Notes: generated from the sequence alone by a model not told the origin. A stretch of 61,711 nt of DNA from an uncultured Colwellia sp. (GCA_913049915.1 CAJWZC010000012.1:1-61711), one strand, 5' to 3'; counted from the stretch's first letter, positions 51,561 through 61,377 are shown. A program made the numbers and translations.

Positions 51561-51637
51561 TGGTGGGCGTGGCAGGAGTCGAACCTGCGACCGCCTGGTT
51601 CGTAGCCAGGTACTCTATCCAGCTGAGCTACACGCCC
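51561..51637 (-). tRNA. tRNA-Arg(ACG), copy 2
   Basis: 77 nt, identical to copy 1 except for one compensating pair in the acceptor stem (GGGCGTG / CACGCCC versus GGGCGCG / CGCGCCC). Anticodon ACG, CCA encoded. Confidence 0.97.
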
Positions 51638-51715
51638 TCATGAACTATTTTTTATATCTTAGTCTAAAGATAGTAAAGATTTTCTACACAACCATTATTA
51701 CCTGTAATGATAATA

Positions 51716-51807
51716 TGGCGGAGAGCGAGAGATTCGAACTCTCGAACGGATTTAAAACCGTTACTCCCTTAGCAGGGGAGCGCCTTCGGCCACTCGGCCA
51801 GCTCTCC
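51716..51807 (-). tRNA. tRNA-Ser(GCT)
   Basis: 92 nt with the long variable arm of serine tRNAs, starting GGAGAGCTGGCCGAGTGG. Anticodon loop CTGCTAA inside a CTCCC / GGGAG stem gives anticodon GCT (reads AGC/AGU). CCA encoded at 51716-51718. The csrA-serV-argV order matches E. coli. Confidence 0.97.
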
Positions 51808-51881
51808 ATTTTCTTCTACTACTATATTGTTGAGTACTAATGCTTATTAAAACAACTTTAGAAAAAACACTCTATCCGGGT

Positions 51882-51938
51882 ATAAACCAGACATTCCTTT
51901 AACAGGTAAGCGTCTTCAGCCACTTGGCTACCTCTCCA
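51882..51938 (-). pseudogene. Decayed partial copy of tRNA-Ser
   Basis: The stretch tracks the 5' two-thirds of the neighbouring tRNA-Ser: compare caggtaagcgtcttcagcc with caggggagcgccttcggcc, followed by acttggctacctctcca against actcggccagctctcca. Anticodon-stem pairs are broken and the T-arm region is lost. It lies between the true tRNA and csrA, consistent with a tandem duplicate. Confidence 0.8.
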
Positions 51939-52069
51939 ATGGGTGCGAATAATAAGGGATTCTAAAAATAAGTCAAACAATATTTAGTATTTATTTACTA
52001 TAACTTTCTATTTGCTGACAATTCAATCAAATATGTTGTTTTTTAATCATTAAGTAAACGCGAAGTATA

Positions 52070-52097
52070 AAAAAACACCGCCTGGACGGTGTTTTTT
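52070..52097 (-). terminator. Intrinsic terminator after csrA
   Basis: Perfect stem AAAAAACACCG / CGGTGTTTTTT with a 6-base loop, 84 bases beyond the csrA stop. Confidence 0.92.
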
Positions 52098-52140
52098 AGC
52101 CGTTATATAAAGTGATAAATAACACTTTATATAACGGCTA
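52097..52140. repeat. 18-bp perfect inverted repeat beside the csrA terminator
   Basis: Arms 52097-52114 and 52123-52140 (core agccgttatataaagtg) are exact reverse complements with an 8-base AT loop. It abuts the csrA terminator and lies in the csrA 3' leader, before the terminator in the transcript. Confidence 0.85.
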
Positions 52141-52180
52141 TGGTCAAAAGAATCTACGAATCAACTTAATAATAATAGAT

Positions 52181-52381
52181 TTATAGAACTTTATTGTCTG
52201 AAACTTCAGTATCGCCCTTTTCGGCTTGAATGCGCATATAAATTTCTTCACGGTGCACTGAGATTTCTTTTGGCGCATTAACACCTATTCTTACTTGATT
52301 TCCTTTAACGCCTAAAACAGTCACGGTAACTTCGTCACCAATCATTAAAGTTTCACCTACGCGTCGTGTTAATATAAGCAT
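52181..52381 (-). CDS. csrA: Carbon storage regulator CsrA (RsmA)
   Basis: A 66-residue RNA-binding homodimer that blocks or stabilises mRNAs at GGA sites. [20 protein letters not shown] and [11 protein letters not shown], including Arg44, are the family signatures. Start at 52381 follows aaggaag; the longer frame to 52471 is not family-like. Between alaS and tRNA-Ser, as in E. coli. Confidence 0.97.
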   Translation of the reverse strand: MLILTRRVGETLMIGDEVTVTVLGVKGNQVRIGVNAPKEISVHREEIYMRIQAEKGDTEVSDNKVL

Positions 52382-52750
52382 ATTTTCTTCCTTACCCTTT
52401 AAAGTGAGATCACTAAATAAATATATATAAGCTAGTAATATATTCGAATAGCTACTTTTTAATCCATTCACTATAACTAAGAGTCAATTTTTTAAAAAGT
52501 TATTATTCATTAAAAACACCATATCCGATGATCGTTTCTAATGAAGCTTCGATAATAAGCAACAAAAGATATTGTCACGCTATTAATCTATCCTATTTTA
52601 GCAAGATTTCCATATCCTTTAATAGTTTTATAGCTTATTTTTACTACAAAATCTGTGTTCTATTATAATGTTTCATAATTCTTCTTAGTTAGTAACAAAG
52701 TAGTAACATTCAATAGTTAAAATAATCTATTTATAACATGTGTAAAAGTC

Positions 52751-52778
52751 AAAAAAGGAAGCAAGTGCTTCCTTTTTT
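52751..52778. terminator. Bidirectional terminator without an obvious gene
   Basis: Perfect 12-bp stem aaaaaaggaagc / gcttcctttttt with a 4-base loop and flanking A6/T6. No recognised gene ends here; alaS ends 520 bp away across the dispersed element. Confidence 0.85.
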
Positions 52779-52927
52779 ATCATGAGTGGCGTTACTGATT
52801 AAATACTACTGACTAATTTTTTAGCAATTCTACCCGATCAACTTGAAGAGACTCGTGTCAGGAAACTTGAGGCAATCATCATAAAGCACATTTTTTATTA
52901 ACGGTCATACCCATTAAAAAATATAAT

Positions 52928-52965
52928 AACCAGCCCTTTGCTCAGCTTATCCCAAAGGGCTGGTT
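52928..52965 (-). terminator. 13-bp hairpin, candidate alaS terminator
   Basis: aaccagccctttg / caaagggctggtt is a perfect inverted repeat with a 12-base loop. T-rich on the minus strand but imperfect. It lies 336 bp beyond the alaS stop, on the far side of the repeat element. Confidence 0.6.
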
Positions 52966-53032
52966 GACAATAGCTTTAAGCTACCTTACTACTTTCGATA
53001 ATAAAATAACTACTCTCTTCATCAATGTCTTG

Positions 53033-53298
53033 CCTAAAGGCGATTATCATTCAAAATACAGATTTCAGAGTGCTTGAGCAATTTTAACTAAAAGTGCTTT
53101 GACAAAATAATGATAACTCCTTTATAAATCACAGTAACGATGGAGTGATATTGCTCAAGCGCTTCTTTGATGGAGGTAAATCGCTTTATCAAGCGTTAAA
53201 TAGTTTAATCATAGAGTGACTATACTTAAACTATCCTCCTTACTTAAAGTTATTTTAATTGCATCTGAAATCCTGCACTTTGATTGTTAATAGGTATA
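53033..53298. mobile_element. MITE-like repeat element, copy B (about 266 bp)
   Basis: Same family, orientation and length as 18723-18986. The shared core includes ttataaatca, taacgatg and atattgctca, and the shared right end aaatcctgcacttt. Right end complement: tatacctattaacaatcaaa. Its right end stops 4 bp before the alaS stop codon. The internal inverted pair gcttgagcaat / attgctcaagc is better preserved than in copy A. No ORF. The left boundary is approximate. Confidence 0.75.
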
Positions 53299-53301
53299 GA
53301 G

Positions 53302-55932
53302 CTAAGCTAATTTTTCTGTTACCCATGCAGAGACACTTTCAAGTGCTAAAGTTATGTTTTCAGGTTGAGTACCACCCGCTTGTGCCATATCAGGACGACC
53401 GCCACCTTTTCCGCCTACTTGCTGGGCCACCATATTAACTAATTCGCCTGCTTTTATACGGCCAATTAAATCTTTTGTAACACCAGCAATTAAGCCTACT
53501 TTAGGTCCATTAGCTGTTGCCAGCATAATGACACCTGATTGCATTTTATTTTTAAGTTCATCAACCATGCCACGAAGTGCTTTGCTTTCTACACTACCTA
53601 AATCAGCAATGAGTACCTTAACGCCATTAATTTCAATGGTATTATTAACTAAATCAGATCCCGCTTGTGCAGCAAGCTCCTGCTTTAGTTGACTATTTTC
53701 TTTTTCTAATAGTTTAAAGCGACTAACCAATTGCTCAACTTTACTACTCGCATTAGTGATATCACTTTTAACTAACGATGCAATATTTGCTAAAGAAGCC
53801 GTCTGTTGATTAATAAAATGAAGTGCACCTTTACCCGTAACCGCTTCAATACGACGAACACCAGCAGCAGTACCTGATTCAGAAATAATTTTTAATAAAC
53901 CAATATCGCCTGTCCTATTAACATGCACACCGCCACAAAGCTCTATTGAAAAATCACCTAAGGTTACTACACGCACTTCATCATCGTATTTCTCACCAAA
54001 GAGTGCCATAGCACCTTTTTCTTTAGCTTCTTCAATATACATAGATTCAGTCTGTTTTGAGTGATTATGACGTATTTCATCATTAACCATTTGCTCAACA
54101 GTATATAATTCTTGAGCGGTAACCCCTTCAAAATGAGAGAAATCAAAACGTAATTTATCACTATCACATAATGAACCTTTCTGAGTTACATGCTCCCCCA
54201 ATACTTTACGTAAAGCTGCATGTAATAAATGCGTTGCAGTATGGTTTTTAATAATAGCCGCTCTGCGCTGAACATTAATTTCGGCTTTTACGCGTCGATT
54301 TAAGCCTATATCAGTAGTCGCTGTACCTCTATGAGCAAAAGCATTACCTAATTTAATAGTATCTGTTACTTCAAAGACTCCGCCGTCAAGGTGTAATAAA
54401 CCACTATCACCTACTTGACCGCCTGATTCAGCGTAAAATGGTGTATGATCTAAGATCACAATACCCTGTTCACCTGAGTTTAATTGACTTACTGGCTCTT
54501 GATCTTTGCTATTAAATAGCTCAACCACAGTTGCTGAATATGAATCATTGTCGTAGCCTTTAAAAGCTGTTTTTTGATCAGATTTAAGTTGTTGATTATA
54601 ATCAGTACCAAATTGACTTGCTTGCTGGGCACGCTCTCGCTGTTGCTTCATCGCAACATCAAAACCATCTTGATCAATTTTCAAGTTACGTTCCCGAGCA
54701 ATATCTGCCGTTAAATCAGCAGGAAAACCGTAAGTATCATAAAGCTTAAATACGTCATCACCGTTAATGATATCGCTAGATAAGTTAGTTAAGATATCTT
54801 CTAATAAAATCATACCTCGATCGAGAGTACGACCAAATTGCTCTTCTTCAATACGTAATAGTTTTTCAATTATTGCTTGTTGCTGAGCTAACTCTGGGTA
54901 GGCTTCTCCCATTTGAGCAATTAATGAAGATACTAGTTTGTGGAAGAAATGTCCTGTGGCTTCTAGTTTATGACCATGTCGAATAGCACGACGAATAATA
55001 CGACGGAGTACATAACCTCGGCCTTCATTTGATGGTACAACACCATCAATAATTAAAAAGCTACATGATCGAATATGATCACTGATAACACGCAGTGATT
55101 TATGCTCAAGGTCACTACAATCGAGTAATGTGGCAGTATCTTTAATGAGCGCTTGAAAAATATCAATTTCATAGTTGCTGTGTACATTTTGCATAATTGC
55201 AGAAATACGCTCTAAGCCCATACCAGTATCAATTGATGGATTAGGTAGTGGTTCCATACTACCGTCACTTTGACGGTTAAATTGCATAAATACTATGTTC
55301 CATATCTCTATGAAACGATCACCGTCTTCATCTGGTGAGCCTGGTGGCCCACCAAAGATGTCTTCACCGTGATCATAGAATATTTCAGAACAAGGCCCAC
55401 AAGGCCCTGTATCACCCATTGACCAGAAGTTATCTGATTCATATTTTTTATTCGCTGACTTATCACCAATACGAATTATTTTATCTTCAGGTACGCCAAT
55501 CTCATCTCTCCAATAAGAGAATGCTTCCTCATCAGTGGCATATACGGTGACTAATAACTTTTCTTTTACTAAGCCTAACTCGCCGGTTAAAAACTCCCAG
55601 GCATAACTAATAGCTTGATTTTTAAAGTAATCTCCAAAACTAAAGTTACCCATCATTTCGAAAAATGTGTGATGACGTGCTGTATAGCCAACATTTTCTA
55701 AATCGTTATGCTTACCACCCGCTCGTACACAACGCTGTGCCGAGGTTGCTCGTGTATAACTACGTTTTTCAGCACCTAAAAAAACATCTTTAAAAGGAAC
55801 CATACCCGCATTGGTAAATAATAACGTTGCATCATTACCTGGAACTAGTGAGCTACTTTTAACTATTTGATGTTGTTTAGTGGAGAAAAAATCTAAAAAT
55901 GCCTGACGGACTTCAGCGGTGCTTTTAATCAT
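53302..55932 (-). CDS. alaS: Alanyl-tRNA synthetase
   Basis: Class II synthetase of 876 residues. Catalytic motifs at the N-terminus ([13 protein letters not shown]), editing-domain zinc ligands HTATHLLH and CGGVH, and a C-terminal glycine-rich C-Ala domain ([18 protein letters not shown]) are complete. Followed in the minus direction by csrA; the usual upstream partner recX/recA is missing (a recX-like fragment lies 66 bp upstream). Confidence 0.98.
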   Translation of the reverse strand: MIKSTAEVRQAFLDFFSTKQHQIVKSSSLVPGNDATLLFTNAGMVPFKDVFLGAEKRSYTRATSAQRCVRAGGKHNDLENVGYTARHHTFFEMMGNFSFGDYFKNQAISYAWEFLTGELGLVKEKLLVTVYATDEEAFSYWRDEIGVPEDKIIRIGDKSANKKYESDNFWSMGDTGPCGPCSEIFYDHGEDIFGGPPGSPDEDGDRFIEIWNIVFMQFNRQSDGSMEPLPNPSIDTGMGLERISAIMQNVHSNYEIDIFQALIKDTATLLDCSDLEHKSLRVISDHIRSCSFLIIDGVVPSNEGRGYVLRRIIRRAIRHGHKLEATGHFFHKLVSSLIAQMGEAYPELAQQQAIIEKLLRIEEEQFGRTLDRGMILLEDILTNLSSDIINGDDVFKLYDTYGFPADLTADIARERNLKIDQDGFDVAMKQQRERAQQASQFGTDYNQQLKSDQKTAFKGYDNDSYSATVVELFNSKDQEPVSQLNSGEQGIVILDHTPFYAESGGQVGDSGLLHLDGGVFEVTDTIKLGNAFAHRGTATTDIGLNRRVKAEINVQRRAAIIKNHTATHLLHAALRKVLGEHVTQKGSLCDSDKLRFDFSHFEGVTAQELYTVEQMVNDEIRHNHSKQTESMYIEEAKEKGAMALFGEKYDDEVRVVTLGDFSIELCGGVHVNRTGDIGLLKIISESGTAAGVRRIEAVTGKGALHFINQQTASLANIASLVKSDITNASSKVEQLVSRFKLLEKENSQLKQELAAQAGSDLVNNTIEINGVKVLIADLGSVESKALRGMVDELKNKMQSGVIMLATANGPKVGLIAGVTKDLIGRIKAGELVNMVAQQVGGKGGGRPDMAQAGGTQPENITLALESVSAWVTEKLA

Positions 55933-55997
55933 GGGATACTCTACAAATCGATTTAGGTCTATTTTAATTAGGGTCTACGTTCATTATGGCTTTAGCC

Positions 55998-56219
55998 TTA
56001 TACCCGAAACTTTATCACAGGAATAACAAGGGTATTATAAAAAACGAATTTTCTTAGCTTGTTCTTTTTATGCTGCTTATTATACGCAAGCTCAGCTTGA
56101 AGATACCAATCAATTTCATAACTTTCACGCAATTCTTGGATAAATGTTGCACAAACAGCTATTTGTTCAACCTCATTGCCAAGGTGTAGCAATACATGAC
56201 CACGTAATACTCGTTTCAT
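55998..56219 (-). pseudogene. Possible remnant of recX (C-terminal part)
   Basis: A 73-codon frame directly upstream of alaS, where recX lies in many gammaproteobacteria. The segment RESYEIDWYLQAELAYNK recalls the RecX motif ECDIDWCALARDQATRK, and KLRKFVFYN resembles its IQRFLLYRG. The normal N-terminal two-thirds is absent and there is no recA nearby. It could instead be an unrelated small gene; resemblance is weak and by eye only. Confidence 0.4.
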
Positions 56220-56382
56220 TACATTTTAGTATTATTGTACGCAAAAAGAATAAAACAAGGTAAGGCGACCAATTGAGCAATAGCAGCCTATTAGGAATAA
56301 AAGAAACGAAATATTTTAGCTTACCGATGTAAGCAATAATTTAATGCAATGGTTATAAAGACTACAGTAAAAATAACATCTG

Positions 56383-56606
56383 TTAGCTTTCACTACTACT
56401 ATCAGCAAACCCTAAGGTTAATCCTACCCAACGAATGCCACGCTGATTTGATTGGCTATATACCTTGAACAGTAAACGTGTAAACAGTGCCTGATACATT
56501 CATGCCTTTGTCTCTCAACAGTAGTTTGATTAAAGTCAGCAAACTTTAGCTTTACTCTAACCTTATTGATTCATGTTTCTTTAACGGTAGTTAAGATGTT
56601 AATCTT
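56383..56606 (-). pseudogene. Remnant of dinB (DNA polymerase IV) 3' end
   Basis: On the minus strand one frame reads VRVKLKFADFNQTTVERQ, a match to the DinB little-finger motif VKLKFxDFxQTT. After a frameshift in the next 30 bases, another frame reads ALFTRLLFKVYSQSNQRGIR and WVGLTLGFAD before TAA, matching the DinB ending RGVRLVGL. Upstream sequence is degenerate. The polymerase catalytic domains are absent. Confidence 0.75.
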
Positions 56607-56661
56607 TGTTATATCAGTGGGTTTCTATTATTTTGTCTTTAAATAGGTGTGATATTATAAT

Positions 56662-57624
56662 TTAAAACCACGCTTTAACTCTGACCATATGCGCACGACT
56701 AACTAGCGCATAATAATTACAAGGTAATAATAAGCGCCCTTCTCTACCTTGTTTAAGTAAAGAGACTACATGGCTTTGATTTACCCAATAAGAGCGATGT
56801 ACTTGCCCACCTATAGGTAATTGATATTGAGTTTCGAGTAAGCGAATAGCCGCTTTTAATGAATAGAGAATTAATTGCTCTTTACCTGCGGTGATCACAG
56901 ATAAATAATGTAACTCAGACTTTAACGATAAAATATTATGAGCCCCGGTACGATTTATTATTGTGGTAAAATCATCATCGATAGATACTTCAGGTAACAA
57001 AGCACCTGTTAACTCATCACTCTTAGGCACTTTTAGCGCTGACTTATCAATATATCCAACTCTATTAATACCTTCACTATGAATAGACTTTATCAAGTCG
57101 GATTGAATAGTTTTTTGGTCTGATTGATTATCCTGTTGAGTGAAACGAGTAGCCATCATTTTATTATTAATTACCGTAGAACTATCAGATAAATCTACTT
57201 TGTTAGAGTAATTAAAATTAATACCCATCAACCAAGGTAAATTTACAATAACCCAACATGTTATAGCTGGTGGAGCCATCATCAACCATTCATTTACTAA
57301 AGACGCGGTATCAAACACAGTATCTTTTTCAATGTAAACATCAATAAGTAAAGAGAAAGGTGTAAAAATAATTGTCGCAATACAGCCTGAAAAAAGTAGA
57401 TTTTCCCAAGGTTTTAGTGAAAGGCTCATTCGACTTAATAAAAGGTGGCTACCGATAAAAAGCGCCATTACGCCATTTGTTTGTAACAGCCATTGCCCAA
57501 AGATAGCCCACACAGCTCTACCATTATGCTCATCCATGAAGGTAAATAACACTGCAAAAAAACACGCTAGACCAATGAAATACTTAAAAGGATTAATTTG
57601 GCCAAGTGGAAACTGCCCATTCAT
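56662..57624 (-). CDS. LytTR-family transcriptional regulator with membrane domain
   Basis: About 320 residues: four predicted membrane helices (from FIGLACFFAVLFTF to AITCWVIVNLPWLMGI) and a C-terminal LytTR DNA-binding domain (about the last 95 residues; SLKSELHYLSVITAGKEQLILYS, QVHRSYWVNQSHVVSL, YALVSRAHM). It fits the family of membrane-bound LytTR regulators without a separate kinase. The frame extends to a TTG at 57654, but tandem 20-bp direct repeats occupy that segment, so ATG 57624 is preferred. Divergent from a TonB-dependent receptor that it probably controls. Confidence 0.88.
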   Translation of the reverse strand: MNGQFPLGQINPFKYFIGLACFFAVLFTFMDEHNGRAVWAIFGQWLLQTNGVMALFIGSHLLLSRMSLSLKPWENLLFSGCIATIIFTPFSLLIDVYIEKDTVFDTASLVNEWLMMAPPAITCWVIVNLPWLMGINFNYSNKVDLSDSSTVINNKMMATRFTQQDNQSDQKTIQSDLIKSIHSEGINRVGYIDKSALKVPKSDELTGALLPEVSIDDDFTTIINRTGAHNILSLKSELHYLSVITAGKEQLILYSLKAAIRLLETQYQLPIGGQVHRSYWVNQSHVVSLLKQGREGRLLLPCNYYALVSRAHMVRVKAWF

Positions 57625-57650
57625 ACAAAATACTGCCCATTCGTTCAAAA
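57611..57650. promoter_or_regulatory. Two 20-bp direct repeats, candidate LytTR operator
   Basis: aactgcccattcatacaaaa (57611-57630) and tactgcccattcgttcaaaa (57631-57650) are adjacent direct repeats. The half-site ccattcgtt resembles the AlgR LytTR site CCGTTCGTC. LytTR proteins bind direct repeats two helical turns apart; here the period is 20 bp. Confidence 0.6.
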
Positions 57651-57726
57651 TCAATAGTTTAATTAAACCAGAATAATATGCTGCCGTATAGAAAAGTCAC
57701 TAAACACAACTAAAAAGAATGTAATA

Positions 57727-59817
57727 ATGCATAAATCAACAAAAATAATTACTAAAAAAATACTACTATTTATCACTATCACCTTATCGATGAACGCGTA
57801 TGCACAAGATAATTCAACAGATAAAGCTACCCCCTCGAAAAAAGAAATAGAAACAATTAGTGTGGTTAATACTGAACAAAGTAGTATTAAAATCAGCTCA
57901 TCAAAATTATTAACCTTACCTGGAACAGGTGGGGATCCGCTAAAAGGATTAGAAGCATTACCTGGGGTAATATTAGCCACATCTAATAGCGGGGGTCCCG
58001 TAGCTGAGCCAGCAATAAGAGGTAGTTCAAGTAAAGACAACCTTTACTTAACAGATGGGCTTAATATGGGCTATGTTTTCCACAATGATGGCTTAAGTGT
58101 TTATAACCCACTATTAATTGAGAGCTTTGAATTACAAGCCGCAGCGTGGTCTCCACAATATACTAACGCTAACGGCGGTGTGATTTTAACAACACTACGC
58201 GATCCTAATGGTGATAATCCGCAACGTGTGCTCGACTTAAGCTTATTTCGCAGTGGTTTTTTATATGAGCAAGGTATTACCGAAAATAGCGCTTTTTATG
58301 TATCCTATCGTGAAAGTTTAGTGCATACCTATGTTGATAATTTTATAGAAGATGAAGATTTTTCATTTGCCGTACCACCTCGTAATCGCGATTATCAAAC
58401 GAAGTTTATATGGGAGCTTGATTACGACAATATTTTGCGTTTCTCAGCGAGTGGCGCTAAAGATTATATTGAAATAGCCTTCGATGAAGACGGTCGAGAT
58501 ATTAAGAAAAATCCCGATCTCGCCAGTGGCATTCGTTTTGCTACTTATTATGACAGCCAAGCAATAAGCTGGGAGTATCGAGGTGACATAATAAGTGGGC
58601 AATCAAGCGTAAACTTATTACAAACAAGTCAACAAGACCGAGAAGGCGAAATTTTTGCTTGGCAAGCTGATATAAGCCAAATAATAGTAAAGAGTGACAA
58701 CCAATATTTTGGTGAGAACTTGACCGTTAACTTTGGTGCACATGTAAGTAGTACTGATGTTGACTATACTAATTCAGGACGATTATTGCCTTGTAACACT
58801 GAGTTTGAAATGTGTCCGCCAAGTTATTTTAGCTCAACCTTTGCTGAAGTAGGCTCAATTAAAACTAATGAATATAATATTTATACCAGTATTGATAGTC
58901 AGTTAAGTGAATCGTTAAGTTATCAGTTTGGTTTTTCAGCTATAGGCTCTAATCGAAATGATGAGTTTTATCTCGAGCCTAGGGCAAATATTCGCTGGCA
59001 AATAAACCAAGAAAATAGCCTACGATTTGCTTACGGTGTTCATCATAAGTGGGTAGATGATTATCGTTTATTAACCCAAGAGCTAGGTAATCAATTATTA
59101 AAAGCAAGTAGCTCTGATCATTTTTTAATTGGCATTGATAATAAACTTATTAATGGTTGGAAACTGCGTACCGAAATTTACTACAAAGATTTTGACAACT
59201 TAATTGTTGCCAACCCTGATGCACAAATCACCGCCCCCGACCAAGTAATACCTAATAATACTCTCACATATTTAGATGTTGCCAGTGGATCATCATACGG
59301 AATTGAGCTGCTTATTAATAAACAATTGAGTGATAAGTGGTTTGGTTGGGCAAGTATTGCCTACAGCAAAACAGAGCGAGATAACCCGCTAACCAAGGAA
59401 GTTTTTAATGCTGAATTTGATTTACCTTGGGTTGCCAACCTAGTACTCGACTACAAGTTTTCAGAGCAATGGCAAGCGGGATTAAAATGGCGCTTACAAA
59501 GTGGTCGACGTTATACCGATGTAGTCAGTGCATCGCCTTATTATGAAGGTGACGACCAAGAGCCATTATTTTATGTACCGCAATATGGCGTTTTCAATGG
59601 TGAACAAGTAAAAATGTACCATAGACTAGATTTACGCGTAGATTACCAAACTGAACTCATGGGCTTAAATACAAGGATTTACTTTGAGGTACTTAATTTA
59701 TATAGCTCTAAAACAATACAGGAGTTTGAATACAATAAAGACTACTCTAGTTATGAAAAAGACTACCAGTTTCCTGATATGCCATTACCGTCTGTTGGTA
59801 TTACATTAAACTTCTAA
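57727..59817 (+). CDS. TonB-dependent outer-membrane receptor
   Basis: A 696-residue barrel with a signal peptide (about 1-25, ending AYA), a plug domain (LKGLEALPGV, EPAIRGSSSKDNLYLTDGLNMGYVFH), and a beta-barrel ending in phenylalanine (GVGITLNF-type C-terminus, here PSVGITLNF). Substrate unknown. It does not neighbour siderophore or glycan genes, but the divergent LytTR regulator suggests that an external cue controls it. Confidence 0.9.
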   Translation: MHKSTKIITKKILLFITITLSMNAYAQDNSTDKATPSKKEIETISVVNTEQSSIKISSSKLLTLPGTGGDPLKGLEALPGVILATSNSGGPVAEPAIRGSSSKDNLYLTDGLNMGYVFHNDGLSVYNPLLIESFELQAAAWSPQYTNANGGVILTTLRDPNGDNPQRVLDLSLFRSGFLYEQGITENSAFYVSYRESLVHTYVDNFIEDEDFSFAVPPRNRDYQTKFIWELDYDNILRFSASGAKDYIEIAFDEDGRDIKKNPDLASGIRFATYYDSQAISWEYRGDIISGQSSVNLLQTSQQDREGEIFAWQADISQIIVKSDNQYFGENLTVNFGAHVSSTDVDYTNSGRLLPCNTEFEMCPPSYFSSTFAEVGSIKTNEYNIYTSIDSQLSESLSYQFGFSAIGSNRNDEFYLEPRANIRWQINQENSLRFAYGVHHKWVDDYRLLTQELGNQLLKASSSDHFLIGIDNKLINGWKLRTEIYYKDFDNLIVANPDAQITAPDQVIPNNTLTYLDVASGSSYGIELLINKQLSDKWFGWASIAYSKTERDNPLTKEVFNAEFDLPWVANLVLDYKFSEQWQAGLKWRLQSGRRYTDVVSASPYYEGDDQEPLFYVPQYGVFNGEQVKMYHRLDLRVDYQTELMGLNTRIYFEVLNLYSSKTIQEFEYNKDYSSYEKDYQFPDMPLPSVGITLNF

Positions 59818-59933
59818 TCGAGTCATCGCAGTGGGGTTAAAAAATATAAAGTAGGACACCTAAACTTTATCGTCAAATATTAAACAACCCACTATAGTTA
59901 ATAAACCTTTTATTTTCTGTGGTGGCTTTAATA

Positions 59934-60627
59934 ATGACTCAATCACGCAGTAAGCAAATTTACCTCCAAAATATACATTATTATCATCTAATGTCTCGCT
60001 GTATTAGTCGTGCTACCTTTATTGTATTGCCCCCTAAAACCAACAAAAATATCAGTACCGTAGGTAATGAATTATGGACTGCATTCCGTCTTTAAGTACT
60101 TTATTTGCTATTGACATAGAAGCTTATGCGGTTATGTCTAAAAACTACCATTTAGTTGTTTACATCGATAAAAGTGAAGCTAAAACGTGAATAATGAAGA
60201 AGTCTGTCAGCGTTGGTTGAAGCTTTATCATAGTCATTCTTTAATTGACCTGTTATTTGAAGATAAATGTAGTTACCAAGCGGTGGTTGATAACGCGCAA
60301 GAAATCGTGATTAAATGACGAATGAGGTTGGCTGACTTCTCCTGTTTTATACTTAACCTTAATGAATATATTGCGCGTAAATCCAATACTTAAAATAATT
60401 ATAAAGTCAGGTTTTGGGAAGAGCGCTTTAAATAACAAGCATTATTAAATGAAAAGGTGGTGTTAGTTTGCATGGCTTATGTTGACTTGAATCCTATTAG
60501 AGCGGAAATGGTTGATTCATTGGATAACGGGCAGTTTACTTATATATTTGAGCGCATTGACGATAAATCTAGTAAGGAAGATATTACAAATAACATACCT
60601 TTTAAGCATTGCTTACTAAATAATTAA
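59934..60627 (+). pseudogene. Decayed RAYT/Y1-type (IS200-like) transposase
   Basis: The ATG frame reads SRSKQIYLQNIHYYHLMSRC, the start of REP-associated tyrosine transposases; later frames give YAVMSKNYHLVVYID, RMRLADFSCFILNLNEYIARK, RFWEERFK and MAYVDLNPIRAEMVD, all family motifs. At least four stops or frameshifts break it. No flanking REP palindromes were identified. Confidence 0.85.
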
Positions 60628-60684
60628 ACTTTTCATCAAACAACTGTTCAGATAATTTAATACAAAATAAATAAGTCTTATCTG

Positions 60685-61377
60685 ATGGAAAATTCAAAGC
60701 ATAAAATAACCAACTGGTGGCAATACAACCGAGTATTAATTCAGTGAGGCGCTATTACTTTCTGGATTGATGATTTAACTACCGACGGATGGTATTGCAG
60801 TAAACACCACAGTAAACTTGGACGAGGGTTTAAGTTATCGGATGTTACTATTCAAACAGCGTAGATTGTGAAGGGGATATTTTACCATTACGTGCACTTC
60901 AAGGCTTTATCGACTCAATATTTATCTTGATGCATTTACCACTGCATAGCCCCAATTATTCGAGTATTAGCAAAAGACCAAAAAACGTTAAAATCAATTA
61001 TTACAAAAAATCGAATAAACCAATACATCATATAGCGCTTAATTCTACAGGCCTAAAAGTCTTTGGTGATTGTGAAATGTTATCTGGCTTACTCAACCGT
61101 GTTGATAGAAAAATATCAGAAGTGTCGATGAATTGAGCATACGAGAAACGATGGGAGTACTGGTATTATAAGTAGAGACACTCGCGTAGTGAAAAAGAGA
61201 GAATGGCTATAATGCTGGGTCGCTATCAAAACTGCTATGTTTCGCTACAAAACATTAATCAGTGGTACCTTATCGCTTCGCTTTTATAGCGTGCAAATTA
61301 ACGAGGTATTGGCGAATGTTAAAATACTCAATGCATTGCTCGGGCTAGGTATACCTGAAAGAAAAATGACAGCATAA
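60685..61377 (+). pseudogene. Decayed IS5-family (IS903-like) transposase
   Basis: MENSKHKITNWWQYNRVLIQ, then GAITFWIDDLTTDGWYCSKH, LGRGFKLSDVTIQTA, LHSPNYSSISKRPKNVKINY and HHIALNSTGLKVFGD follow the IS903 transposase order, separated by stops and frameshifts. The DDE catalytic aspartate lies in the degenerate segment IALNSTGLK (N replaces D). Tail motifs for the C-terminal domain are recognisable to 61377. Right-end inverted-repeat-like sequence tttgtcaacaacgg lies at 61417-61430. Confidence 0.85.

Larger units (their letters stand above)
52382..53032. other. csrA upstream region with two orphan hairpins
   Basis: No ORF. The csrA promoter must lie here. Two strong terminator-like hairpins (52751-52778 and 52928-52965) precede the dispersed element. 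I saw no cluster of GGA motifs that would mark a CsrB-type RNA. Confidence 0.5.

Noticed and set aside
51640-51840. 66-codon ORF over the tRNA-Ser gene
   Set aside because: It lies across the tRNA-Ser on the opposite strand; the tRNA explains the sequence.
52501-52870. CsrB/CsrC-like regulatory RNA beside csrA
   Set aside because: Only scattered GGA triplets; no array of GGA in hairpin loops on either strand.
60628-60684. Left inverted repeat of the IS903-like relic
   Set aside because: Only a vague resemblance to the right-end sequence; too degenerate to call.
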